Of a DNA stretch of 64,000 nucleotides, positions 1 to 7,237 are shown in pieces. How positions within the stretch are numbered: the first letter of the stretch is position 1; each line of letters begins with the position of its first letter. Source of the stretch: Streptomyces sp. NBC_00273 (GTDB taxonomy: Bacteria > Actinomycetota > Actinomycetes > Streptomycetales > Streptomycetaceae). The notes beneath the pieces were generated by a model. The model saw only the letters and a list, made by a program, of their open reading frames with translations. It was not told the origin of the DNA and ran no database searches. The position numbers and the translations under genes are program-made. The stretch spans positions 5,952,001-6,016,000 of the forward strand of contig NZ_CP108067.1 in NCBI RefSeq assembly GCF_036178145.1. The letters run 5' to 3'.

Positions 1-1195
1 CCATGGCGGCGACCGGGGCGATCCGGCCGGTGCGCCAGGCCGGCAGCACCGCGGCGACCGTCGTGACCAGGACGCCGATGACCAGCGCGGCGACGATGGT
101 GCCCGGGGCGATCACGACGCCGCCGCCCGGGAGCTTGGCGCCGAAGGAGCCGAGCGCGGAGCGTATGCCGATCGCCAGGCCGATACCGCTGATCAGGCCG
201 ATGACGGCGGACAGTGCACCGACGACCAGGGCTTCGACGAGCACCGAGCGCATGACCTGGCCGCGGTTGGCGCCGACGGCGCGCAGCAGGGCCAGCTCCT
301 TGGTGCGCTGGGTGACCAGCATGGTGAAGGTGTTGTAGATCAGGAAGATGCCGACGAAGAGCGAGATGCCGGCGAAGACGAGGAGCATGGTGCTCAGCTG
401 GCTGAGGCCGTTCTCGATGTCCTTGGTCTGCTTCGCGGCGAGCGCGGTGCCCGTCTGCGCCGTGGTGTGCTTGCTGTCGACCAGCGGCTTGATGTCGGCG
501 AGCAGCTTGTCGGCGGAGGTGCCGTCCTTGGCCCCGACCGACATTTCCTGGAAGTAGCCGGGCTTGAGGTACAGCTCCTGGGCGACCTTGGTCTCGAAGA
601 GCACCAGGCTGCCGCCGGCCTGGACGCCGCCGTCCTCGGTGGTGAAGATGCCGGCGAGGGAGTACTCCTTGACCGGCCCGTTGGTGGCGACGCGGACCTT
701 GTCGCCGACCTCGTACTTGCCCGTGTCCGCGGTCGCCTTGTCGAGCGCGACCTCGTCGGCCTTGGCGGGGCCCGCGCCCTGGACGAAGGAGTAGCGCGGG
801 TCCTTGCCGTCCTTGACGGGCGTGTAGTTGGCGCCCTGGTTGGACCAGCCGGCACCGATCAGCTTGCCGTTCTCGTCGCCGACGCCGGCGAAGCCGGTGA
901 CGCGCCCGGAAACGGTCGCGACGCCCGGGAGCGCCTTGACCTTGTCGAGGGTGGCCTGGCTCAGGCCGGGCTCGCCTTCCCGCTCGCCCTGGTCGTTGCG
1001 GCCCTGGCCGTACGAGGTGACGGAGACGGCCACGCCGGCGTAGTCCTTGGCGGACTGGCCGGAGAGGGACTTCTTGAGGGTGTCGGTGAAGATGAGGGTG
1101 CCGGAGACGAAGGCGACGCCGAGGGTGACGGCGAGCACCGTCATCAGCAGTCGGGCCTTGTGCGCGAGGACGTTGCGCAGGGCTGTACGGAACAT
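1..1195 (-). CDS. ABC transporter permease, MacB/FtsX type (3' end outside window)
   Basis: This is the membrane subunit of an ABC exporter of the MacB/FtsX class; the 398 residues seen here continue past the left edge. The protein opens with a short cytoplasmic segment and a first membrane helix at about residues 17-38. A large extracytoplasmic MacB-like periplasmic-core domain follows (about 40-250). Three more hydrophobic helices lie near 258-285, 310-335 and 355-376, which is the FtsX core. The ATG at 1195 begins MFRTALRNVLAHKARLL, a typical start for the family. The matching ATPase gene lies 59 bases upstream on the same strand, so the two should be cotranscribed. Related complexes export lipoproteins, antibiotics or peptides or act mechanically at the envelope. 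The substrate cannot be told from sequence. Confidence 0.9.
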   Translation of the reverse strand, partial: MFRTALRNVLAHKARLLMTVLAVTLGVAFVSGTLIFTDTLKKSLSGQSAKDYAGVAVSVTSYGQGRNDQGEREGEPGLSQATLDKVKALPGVATVSGRVTGFAGVGDENGKLIGAGWSNQGANYTPVKDGKDPRYSFVQGAGPAKADEVALDKATADTGKYEVGDKVRVATNGPVKEYSLAGIFTTEDGGVQAGGSLVLFETKVAQELYLKPGYFQEMSVGAKDGTSADKLLADIKPLVDSKHTTAQTGTALAAKQTKDIENGLSQLSTMLLVFAGISLFVGIFLIYNTFTMLVTQRTKELALLRAVGANRGQVMRSVLVEALVVGALSAVIGLISGIGLAIGIRSALGSFGAKLPGGGVVIAPGTIVAALVIGVLVTTVAAVLPAWRTGRIAPVAAM

Positions 1196-1254
1196 GGGGG
1201 ATCTCAGTCCTGGGGCTGGAAGTCTGGAGGAGGGTCGGGGAGGGAGATCCCGGG

Positions 1255-2028
1255 TCAGCTGGTGCGGCCCTTGGCGTCGAAGGACTTCATCCGGTCGAGC
1301 ACGCCGTCGGCGGTGGGGTCGAGCATCTCGTGGACGATCTCGCCGTCGGCGAGGAAGATGACGCGGTCCGCGTAGGAGGCGGCGACCGGGTCGTGGGTGA
1401 CCATCACCACGGTCTGACCGAGCTCGCGCACCGAGTTGCGCAGGAAGCCGAGCACCTCGGCGCCGGAGCGGGAGTCGAGGTTTCCGGTGGGCTCGTCACC
1501 GAAGATGATCTCGGGGCGGGAGGCCAGGGCGCGGGCCACGGCCACGCGCTGCTGCTGGCCGCCGGAGAGCTGCGTGGGGCGGTGGGAGAGGCGGCCCGAG
1601 AGGCCGACCATGTCGATCACGGAGTTCAGCCACTGCTTGTCGGGCTTGCGGCCGGCGATGTCCATGGGGAGCGTGATGTTCTCCAGGGCCGTCAGGGTCG
1701 GCAGCAGGTTGAAGGCCTGGAAGATGAAGCCGATCTTGTCCCGGCGGAGCTGGGTGAGCTGCTTGTCCTTGAGGCTGCCCAGCTCGGTGTCGCCGATGCG
1801 GACGGAACCGGAGGAGAAGGTGTCCAGGCCCGCGACGCAGTGCATCAGGGTGGACTTGCCCGAGCCCGAGGGGCCCATGATCGCGGTGAACTGGCCCTGC
1901 GTGAAGTCCACGGTGACGTTCTTGAGCGCGACCACCTGGGTCTCGCCCTGGCCGTACACCTTGGAGAGGCCGGTGGCGCGGGCGGCCACGGCCTGGGCGG
2001 TGTGCGGGGCGTAGTTCATGGTGGTCAC
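1255..2028 (-). CDS. ABC transporter ATP-binding protein (MacB/LolD type)
   Basis: This is the nucleotide-binding subunit that powers the permease encoded just downstream. It is 257 residues, normal for the family. Walker A (GPSGSGKST) is at about 52-60, the signature LSGGQQQR at about 156-163, Walker B with the catalytic glutamate (IIFGDEPTG) near 176-184, and the switch histidine in MVTHDP near 212. I chose the GTG at 2028 because a GAGGAG ribosome-binding site (2036-2041) sits seven bases upstream. The ATG at 2019 would be 16 bases from it. The C-terminal tail (ADGVLDRMKSFDAKG) is short and charged. The LSGGQQQR signature and the MacB-type partner place it in the o228/LolD group. Confidence 0.92.
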   Translation of the reverse strand: MTTMNYAPHTAQAVAARATGLSKVYGQGETQVVALKNVTVDFTQGQFTAIMGPSGSGKSTLMHCVAGLDTFSSGSVRIGDTELGSLKDKQLTQLRRDKIGFIFQAFNLLPTLTALENITLPMDIAGRKPDKQWLNSVIDMVGLSGRLSHRPTQLSGGQQQRVAVARALASRPEIIFGDEPTGNLDSRSGAEVLGFLRNSVRELGQTVVMVTHDPVAASYADRVIFLADGEIVHEMLDPTADGVLDRMKSFDAKGRTS

Positions 2029-2355
2029 GGGACGGCTCCTCGGTCTGCTGTGCGGGACGTTTCCATCCTCGCCGCGGGAGTCCCCCTTCCGGATCAGCCG
2101 TCGTGCCTGTTCCCCGCCCCGCTGGAGTCTGACGGCGGGCCGGCGCATGTCCTCCTCTGGTATGACAGGACCCTGATCGGCGGGCAGTGGCCCGGGGTGG
2201 CGGGGAGGGTGGCGCGGGGGGTGGCGTGGGCCATCGAAATCCCGTCATTCCCGCACAGGTGGTGATCGGTGCCCAGAGCGGGCCGACCGCGGATTCTGAG
2301 CTCTGACGAACCCTCAAGCGCCAATAAAATCAGACAACATCGGAAAGTTCGCAGG

Positions 2356-2383
2356 TTGGTGGGGGGAGCGATCCGGATAGGCT
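2356..2383 (+). promoter_or_regulatory. Probable bldA promoter
   Basis: TTGGTG (2356-2361) and TAGGCT (2378-2383), separated by 16 bases, form a plausible vegetative promoter. Its expected start is about 37 bases before the mature tRNA 5' end, leaving a short leader for RNase P to remove. The rest of the 2029-2426 gap holds no gene I can support. It includes an unusually A+T-rich patch at about 2318-2345 that may carry the promoter of the divergent ABC operon. Confidence 0.5.
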
Positions 2384-2426
2384 CGGTCCAGCGTTCAAGG
2401 CTTTTTTACGGGGGCCGCCACGCCTT

Positions 2427-2511
2427 GCCCGGATGGTGGAATGCAGACACGGCGAGCTTAAACCTCGCTGGCCTTCGGGCCGTGCCGGTTCAAGTCCGGC
2501 TCCGGGCACCA
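2427..2511 (+). tRNA. bldA: tRNA-Leu (anticodon UAA), bldA
   Basis: The acceptor stem GCCCGGA/TCCGGGC pairs perfectly and the gene encodes its own CCA end (2509-2511). The anticodon stem GCGAG/CTCGC closes the loop CTTAAAC, giving anticodon TAA, which reads UUA. A long variable arm (GGCC-TTC-GGGCC type) marks a class II tRNA, as expected for leucine, and the T-arm shows GGTTCAAGTCC. In Streptomyces the only tRNA for UUA is BldA. UUA codons are very rare and concentrate in developmental and antibiotic regulators, so this tRNA acts as a developmental switch. Because UUA is so rare here, this gene is dispensable for vegetative growth in known species. Confidence 0.96.
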
Positions 2512-2518
2512 TCTATGG

Positions 2519-2550
2519 AACGGTGTCCGGCCCGCAGGGCCGATCCCGTT
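2519..2550 (+). terminator. Stem-loop after bldA
   Basis: AACGG (2519-2523) pairs with CCGTT (2546-2550), and inside it CGGCCC (2528-2533) pairs with GGGCCG (2537-2542) over a three-base loop. It lies eight bases after the tRNA CCA and has no T run. It could act as terminator or as the 3' structure removed in tRNA processing. Confidence 0.45.
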
Positions 2551-2921
2551 GGGGCGCGGCCGTTTCCGGGGACCGGGAACGCGGCGCAACGCGCGCCCGG
2601 CGAGCGCCTCCCCCGTACGGAAACACCGGAGTCCCCCGCGGCGACGTCAATCGGGCGGACACCCGTCAGCCGCCGGGCCGGGTGAAGGGCCAGGGGTGCG
2701 CCGCGCCCGCACACGCGCCCCGGGCGTGTCCGGACCGGACCCGGACCGGACCCGGATCGTCCCCGCCGAATCGGTCCGGCCGGCGGACGTGCGGACTCCC
2801 CTTTTATTTACTGCGCTCCGTCGTGGCCTCTCCTAAGATCCTCCTCCAGCAGTAGGGTGCTTTTTTTGCGAGCGCATTACTCTTGATGCAAGGCCGCGCT
2901 CGGTGGCCACGGAGGAGTGAG
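2551..2921 (+). other. Non-coding leader region before the Bax-inhibitor gene
   Basis: No gene is supported here. There is a short direct repeat of GGACCGGACCC near 2738-2760, and a good -10 element TAAGAT at 2834-2839 that could start the next gene's transcript about 75 bases before its ATG. I do not see a convincing -35 element 16-18 bases upstream. A run of seven T (2863-2869) follows the -10 element. Confidence 0.35.
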
Positions 2922-3770
2922 ATGAGGAGCAGTAACCCGGTCTTCTCGCGACGGGGGTTCAGCCGCGACAACGGTGGCTACGCGGGCTTTGACACGCAGG
3001 CGCAGCAGGCCGGGACCAACCCGTACGCGACGAACCCGTATGCGGCCGACCCGACCACCGGCATGCCGCAGGCCCCGGCCCGCGCCAACGTGATGACCAT
3101 GGACGACGTCGTGAGCCGTTCGGCCATGACGCTCGGCACGCTCATCGTGACGGCGGCCCTTGCCTGGATCGCGCTGCCGGTCGACCCGGACAACCTCGGC
3201 ATGTCGTACGGCATCGCCATCGGCGCGGGCCTCATCGCCTTCGTCTTCGCGATGATCCAGTCCTTCAAGAGCAAGCCCGTCCCGGGCCTGATCCTCGCCT
3301 ACGCGGCGTTCGAGGGCGTCTTCCTCGGCGTGATCAGCGCGGCCGTCAGCACGTACCTCGGCCCCGGCGTGGTCATGCAGGCCGTGATGGGCACGATGTG
3401 CGTCTTCGCCGCCGTGCTCTTCGCGTACAAGATGCGCTGGATCCGCGTCACCCGGCGCTTCTACGGCTTCGTGATGGCGGCGACGCTGGGCTTCATCCTG
3501 CTCATGCTCGTGAACTCGCTGTTCGCGGTCTTCGGCGGCGGTGACGGCCTCGGCTTCCGCAGCGGCGGCCTCGGCCTGCTGTTCGGTGCCATCGGCGTCA
3601 TCCTCGGCGCCTGCTTCCTCGCCCTCGACTTCAAGCAGGTCGAGGACGGCATCGCCTACGGTGCCCCGCGCGAGGAGGCCTGGCTGGCGGCCTTCGCCCT
3701 CACCATGACCCTGGTCTGGATCTACGTCGAGATGCTGCGCATCTTCTCGATCCTCTCGGGCGACGACTAG
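2922..3770 (+). CDS. Bax inhibitor-1/YccA family membrane protein
   Basis: This is a 282-residue multi-spanning membrane protein of the actinobacterial Bax inhibitor-1 (YccA-like) family. The N-terminus (to about residue 60) is soluble and rich in Asn, Tyr, Pro and Gln. Seven hydrophobic segments follow, starting with TLGTLIVTAALAWIALPV and ending with AFALTMTLVWIYVEMLRIF. Family members are thought to be pH-sensitive calcium leak channels or modulators of membrane proteases; the role in Streptomyces is unknown. The ATG at 2922 is chosen because GGAGGAG (2911-2917) stands four bases before it. An upstream in-frame ATG at 2886 has no such site. The gene is single and ends before a strong hairpin. 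Confidence 0.88.
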   Translation: MRSSNPVFSRRGFSRDNGGYAGFDTQAQQAGTNPYATNPYAADPTTGMPQAPARANVMTMDDVVSRSAMTLGTLIVTAALAWIALPVDPDNLGMSYGIAIGAGLIAFVFAMIQSFKSKPVPGLILAYAAFEGVFLGVISAAVSTYLGPGVVMQAVMGTMCVFAAVLFAYKMRWIRVTRRFYGFVMAATLGFILLMLVNSLFAVFGGGDGLGFRSGGLGLLFGAIGVILGACFLALDFKQVEDGIAYGAPREEAWLAAFALTMTLVWIYVEMLRIFSILSGDD

Positions 3771-3809
3771 CAGGACCCGCAGGCCGACCACCGGCCTGCG
3801 CACAGCACG

Positions 3810-3848
3810 GGGAAGGCCCCGCGAGCACACCGCTCGCGGGGCCTTCCC
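3810..3848. terminator. Perfect 17-bp hairpin between convergent genes
   Basis: The arms 3810-3826 and 3832-3848 pair without mismatch over a five-base loop (ACACC). There is no T tract, as is common in Streptomyces. It separates the end of the Bax-inhibitor gene from the end of the convergent DUF4287 gene, so it can serve both. Confidence 0.8.
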
Positions 3849-3894
3849 GCATCCAGGGTGCGGGGACGGTCGGTGTATCGGGGGAGGGGGGGGC

Positions 3895-4125
3895 TCAGCC
3901 GAACCGGCGGGCGGCTCTGCGCAGGTCGTACTCGTGGATGATCGCCTTGGCCTGGCCGTACGACAGTTCGTGCGCGCCGCGAAGCCAGCTGACCTTCTCC
4001 TCGAACCGGACGAGCGAGGGGCCGTCGTCCACGGTGCGGAGCCAGTCGGACACTTCACGACCGGTGGTCTGGGGGATTCTGTCGATCATGTTGCGGTGTG
4101 TCTGTTCGGAGAACTCTACGGACAT
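3895..4125 (-). CDS. DUF4287-type small protein
   Basis: This 76-residue protein is acidic-to-basic and soluble, with no membrane segment. Its sequence (SEQTHRNMIDRIPQTTGR, then EKVSWLRGAHELSYGQAKAI) is typical of the DUF4287 domain, a short helical domain found alone or joined to DUF5655 in actinobacteria. No biochemical function is established. The ATG at 4125 has GGAGG five bases upstream. The gene is transcribed away from the gene that starts at 4227, leaving about 100 bases for both promoters. In other genomes the domain often occurs as a small stand-alone gene, as here. Confidence 0.75.
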   Translation of the reverse strand: MSVEFSEQTHRNMIDRIPQTTGREVSDWLRTVDDGPSLVRFEEKVSWLRGAHELSYGQAKAIIHEYDLRRAARRFG

Positions 4126-4226
4126 GGGCGCCTCCGGAGGTATTGCCGTGCTGTTCTCTTCACGCCACCGTGCCGGAGAGTTCGCCCGTTGGCAATGGTG
4201 CCCGGGCGCCGCGTAAGGTCGGCCGG

Positions 4227-4565
4227 GTGCTTGATACTTCGCCCCTGACCGCCGTCGTGGAACGTTTCGCCGACCGGCTGCGGGCCGCGCCGCAGAGCCG
4301 CTTGCAGCGGGGCGCCGCCACCGCGGCGCTGGAGCTGGCCCGCGAACTCTCCGTACGGGCCCAGCGGATCGAGACGCCCGGGCAGGAGCCGAAGGAGGTG
4401 CCGGACGCCGGCATCTTCGTGGTCGGCGATCAGGTGGCGGTGACCGGGCTGGACCTCGCCGAAGCACTGCGCGCCGCGGCCCCGGACAGCGCGAAGGCCC
4501 CGTCCGAGGTGCTGGACGAGGCCGTGCGGCTGGTGGAGCAGGCGGAGATCAGAGCGATGCGATGA
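4227..4565 (+). CDS. Small conserved hypothetical protein
   Basis: I do not recognise this 112-residue protein. The first half is a long helix with repeated Arg and Ala (RFADRLRAAPQSRLQRGAAT). A possible beta segment follows (DAGIFVVGDQVAVTGLDLAE), then an acidic C-terminal helix. It has no signal peptide and no cysteine. The start is the GTG at 4227. No ribosome-binding site is near it, but TAAGGT (4214-4219) lies seven bases upstream, the arrangement of a leaderless transcript. Its last 17 bases overlap, tail to tail, with the convergent gene that follows. Confidence 0.6.
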   Translation: MLDTSPLTAVVERFADRLRAAPQSRLQRGAATAALELARELSVRAQRIETPGQEPKEVPDAGIFVVGDQVAVTGLDLAEALRAAAPDSAKAPSEVLDEAVRLVEQAEIRAMR

Positions 4566-5373
4566 CGCGGTCCGCGAGGATGTAGACATTGCTGTCGGGG
4601 TCCTCGGCGTCGCCGCAGGAGAAGGTCAGTGCATAGGCGCCGGAGATGCCCGAGCCACCGAGCAGGACCGGCGCGGTGCCCGAACGCAGGGCTTCGGCGA
4701 GGCGCTCCGCGGTCTCCCGGTGCCCCGGGGTCATGCACAGCGTCGTGCCGTCGGTGAAGACGTACACGTCGAGCGTGCCGAGCGGGCCCGGGCGGACGTC
4801 CGCGAGGGCCGTACGGGCCTCCGCGAGCTCCTCCAGGCGGTTCACGGTGCGCTCGTGGTCGGCGCCGGGGTGCGAGGCCTGGACCGGTACGAAGTCGGGG
4901 TGCGAGGGGTGGCGCCGGCGCGCGGCGGCCAGCTCGGCCGAATCCTCGGGATACCCGGGGAGCTCGTCGAGGATCTCCTCGCCGAGTACGGGCTCCAGCC
5001 CCACCAGGTCGGCCTGCCGGGGCAGGAAGACGGGGCTGTCCTCGCCGAGCCCGGGCAGACCGCCCAGCAGCGAGGGGGCGTCGGCGGCGTCACGGGCCTC
5101 CTGAGCGGCCCAGAAGGCCCGCGCCTCGGCGAGCTCGCGCTCGCGCTCCTCGGCGAGGGCTTCGGCCACGGCGGCTCGTATCTCCGCGGCGGGGGACTCC
5201 ACGGCGCTGCGGGCGTGCGGGACGGTCGCACCGCGGGGGTGGACCGGCACCGACAGCTCAGTGCGCAGGGCGGCGACCTGCTTGCGCAGACCATGGACGG
5301 CGTGCAGCGCAGCAGCGCCCACGGCCGTGGCAGCGGCCGTGGTCAGCAGCAGGGCAAGAGACATGGCGCTCAC
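4549..5373 (-). CDS. Membrane-anchored hypothetical protein with coiled coil
   Basis: The 274 residues begin with a single hydrophobic helix (LALLLTTAAATAVGAAAL, about 6-23). A strongly charged helical stretch follows (EIRAAVAEALAEERERELAEAR, about 64-85) that looks like a coiled coil. The C-terminal third (about 170-274) is a compact domain with alternating strands, including LDVYVFTDGTTLCMTPG and APVLLGGSGISGAYALTF. I do not recognise the family and can propose only an envelope-facing or membrane-tethered role. The GTG at 5373 is preferred: AGGAG stands seven bases before it, while the next ATG (5364) is 16 bases away. The 3' end overlaps the convergent gene by 17 bases. Confidence 0.7.
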   Translation of the reverse strand: MSAMSLALLLTTAAATAVGAAALHAVHGLRKQVAALRTELSVPVHPRGATVPHARSAVESPAAEIRAAVAEALAEERERELAEARAFWAAQEARDAADAPSLLGGLPGLGEDSPVFLPRQADLVGLEPVLGEEILDELPGYPEDSAELAAARRRHPSHPDFVPVQASHPGADHERTVNRLEELAEARTALADVRPGPLGTLDVYVFTDGTTLCMTPGHRETAERLAEALRSGTAPVLLGGSGISGAYALTFSCGDAEDPDSNVYILADRVIASL

Positions 5374-5473
5374 TGACTAACTCCTGAGGTGATTCGATCC
5401 CCCGACTTCCTACATCAGAGTGTCCCGACCTGGGAATGGCGTGCAGTGCATTACGTCACGAAATGGACAGGGC

Positions 5474-5567
5474 TTTGGTCACACACGTCGCATCTGTACC
5501 AGCCTTGACCTGCGTAAACACCGATCCCCCAGGAGATAGGTCACATCCTGGGGGAAATTTGGTCACA
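5474..5567. promoter_or_regulatory. Three GGTCACA repeats around a 10-bp hairpin
   Basis: GGTCACA occurs three times in one direction (5477-5483, 5539-5545, 5561-5567), and the longer TTTGGTCACA occurs twice (5474-5483, 5558-5567). Between them TCCCCCAGGA (5525-5534) and TCCTGGGGGA (5546-5555) form a perfect stem. The block lies 100-195 bases upstream of the membrane protein gene that starts at 5373. It could hold repressor or activator sites or a structured leader for that gene. Confidence 0.4.
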
Positions 5568-5601
5568 GGTCGGCTGCGACCGGGTTGGATCCGGTGTCAG
5601 T

Positions 5602-5637
5602 ACGCCGCAAGGGATCCGGCCGGATCCCTTGCGGCGT
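5602..5637. repeat. Perfect 36-bp palindrome
   Basis: Every base from 5602 to 5619 pairs with 5637 to 5620, centred on GGCC. The arm reads ACGCCGCAAGGGATCCGG. It lies between the 3' repeats of the thiolase gene and the start region of the next gene, where a terminator for the leftward thiolase transcript would be expected. It has no loop, so it may act as DNA (cruciform or protein site) rather than as RNA. Confidence 0.75.
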
Positions 5638-5665
5638 CTGGCTCGCGCTCTTGATCGAATTAACC

Positions 5666-5905
5666 CAGCCGCTGGATTCTCGGTCGCGTTGGGCTTCGCC
5701 ACCGCTGCGGGCAGGTGCCGCCCCTCGCCACGCGGCGGAGCCGCACATCGACACGGCGGGGGGACCCCTACCCTCCGCTACGGCTCAGCTCAGCCGCTGG
5801 ATTCTCGGTCGCGCTGAGCTTCGCCACCGCTGCGGGCAGGTGCCGCCCCTCGTACCTCGAGGCGACCCCTACCCTCCGCTCCGGCTCAGCTCAGCCGCTC
5901 GATGA
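5666..5905. repeat. Imperfect tandem repeats of the thiolase 3' end
   Basis: A 62-base unit starting CAGCCGCTGGATTCTCGG occurs at 5666-5727 and 5791-5852 with only two mismatches. A shorter unit (ACCCCTACCCTCCGCT, then CGGCTCAGCTCAGCCGCT) occurs at about 5764-5798 and 5865-5899. The last copy runs into the final codons of the thiolase gene. The pattern suggests that the 3' end of that gene and its downstream flank were duplicated twice. No function is evident. Confidence 0.7.
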
Positions 5906-7106
5906 CCATGGCCATGCCCTGGCCGCCGCCCACGCACATGGTCTCCAGACCGAACTGCTTGTCGTGGAACTGCAGGCTGTTGATCAGGGTGCCGGTGATG
6001 CGCGCACCGGTCATCCCGAAGGGGTGACCGACGGCGATGGCCCCACCGTTGACGTTCAGCTTGTCGAGGGGGATCTCCAGGTCCCGGTACGACGGGATGA
6101 CCTGGGCCGCGAAGGCCTCGTTGATCTCGAAGAGGTCGATGTCGCCGACGGTCAGCCCGGCCCGCTTCAGGGCCTGCTTCGACGCCTCGACCGGGCCCAG
6201 GCCCATGATCTCGGGGGAGAGGCCGGTGACGCCGGTGGAGACGATCCGGGCCAGCGGGGTCAGGCCCAGCTCGCGGGCCTTGGTGTCGCTCATGATGACC
6301 AGCGCCGCGGCGCCGTCGTTGAGCGGGCAGCAGTTGGCGGCCGTGACCAGGCCGTCGGGGCGGAAGACGGGCTTGAGGCCCTGCACGCCCTCCAGGGTCA
6401 CGCCGGCGCGCGGGCCGTCGTCCGTGGAGACGACGGTGCCGTCCGGGGTGGTGACCGGGGTGATCTCGCGGGCCCAGAAGCCGTTCTTGATGGCCTCTTC
6501 CGCAAGGTTCTGCGAGCGGACGCCGAACTCGTCCATGTCCTGGCGGGTCACGCCCTTGAGGCGGGCCAGGTTCTCGGCGGTCTGGCCCATCGCGATGTAC
6601 GCGTCGGGGATCAGGCCGTCCTCGCGCGGGTCGTGCCAGGAGGCGCCCTCGCTCTGCGCGACCGCGGCCGTACGGGCCTCCGCGTCGCCGAAGAGCGGGT
6701 TGTGGGTGTCCGGCAGGCCGTCCGAGGAGCCCTTCACGGACCGGGAGACCATCTCGACGCCCGCGGAGATGAAGACGTCGCCCTCGCCCGCCTTGATGGC
6801 GTGCAGGGCCATGCGGGAGGTCTGCAGCGAGGAGGAGCAGTAGCGGGTGATGGTGGCGCCGGGCAGGAAGTCCATGCCCATCTGCACCGCCACGATGCGG
6901 GCCAGGTTGTGGCCCTGCTCGCCGCCGGGCAGGCCGCAGCCGAGCGTCAGGTCGTCGATCTCGCGCGGGTCCAGCCCGGGAACCTTGGCCAGGGCGGCCT
7001 GGATGACCGTCGCGGTCAGGTCGTCCGGCCGCACGTCCTTGAGGGACCCCTTGAAGGCGCGCCCGATGGGGGAGCGGGCGGTGGAAACGATGACGGCTTC
7101 GGGCAT
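5886..7106 (-). CDS. Acetyl-CoA C-acyltransferase (thiolase)
   Basis: Thiolases join two acyl-CoA units to a 3-ketoacyl-CoA or, in reverse, cleave one during beta-oxidation; the enzyme is cytosolic. The 406 residues are full length. The nucleophile is Cys90 in RYCSSSLQ, and the partner residues are His361 in GHPFGMTGAR and Cys391 in CVGGGQGMA. GHPFG, instead of the common GHPLG, is seen in the FadA5/FadA6-like group of actinobacterial thiolases, which act on sterol or ring-derived chains. Chain-length preference here is unknown. ATG at 7106 has GGAG upstream. The gene stands alone, with a recognisable promoter before it and tandem repeats after it. Confidence 0.92.
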   Translation of the reverse strand: MPEAVIVSTARSPIGRAFKGSLKDVRPDDLTATVIQAALAKVPGLDPREIDDLTLGCGLPGGEQGHNLARIVAVQMGMDFLPGATITRYCSSSLQTSRMALHAIKAGEGDVFISAGVEMVSRSVKGSSDGLPDTHNPLFGDAEARTAAVAQSEGASWHDPREDGLIPDAYIAMGQTAENLARLKGVTRQDMDEFGVRSQNLAEEAIKNGFWAREITPVTTPDGTVVSTDDGPRAGVTLEGVQGLKPVFRPDGLVTAANCCPLNDGAAALVIMSDTKARELGLTPLARIVSTGVTGLSPEIMGLGPVEASKQALKRAGLTVGDIDLFEINEAFAAQVIPSYRDLEIPLDKLNVNGGAIAVGHPFGMTGARITGTLINSLQFHDKQFGLETMCVGGGQGMAMVIERLS

Positions 7107-7151
7107 CGGGACTCCAAGGGTGTGTTGCGGCTCTGTGCGGGACCGCAAGCG

Positions 7152-7180
7152 AAGTTACCGCCCCGTACGGTCCAGGTCAC
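7152..7180 (-). promoter_or_regulatory. Probable thiolase promoter
   Basis: Read on the minus strand, GTGACC (7180-7175) and TAACTT (7157-7152) are 17 bases apart. The implied start near 7145 gives a leader of about 40 bases before the thiolase ATG. Confidence 0.5.
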
Positions 7181-7237
7181 CGGCCGGGGCGTGTGACACG
7201 GGCCGCACTCGCCCCCGGGGCGCCGCCCGGACGGGGC

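Noticed and set aside
2028..2148. An N-terminal extension of the ABC ATPase
   Set aside because: The GTG at 2028 has an ideal ribosome-binding site, and the upstream codons do not resemble the family.
2427..2511. Integration site of a mobile element at the tRNA
   Set aside because: No duplicated tRNA 3' end or integrase gene is visible within the window.
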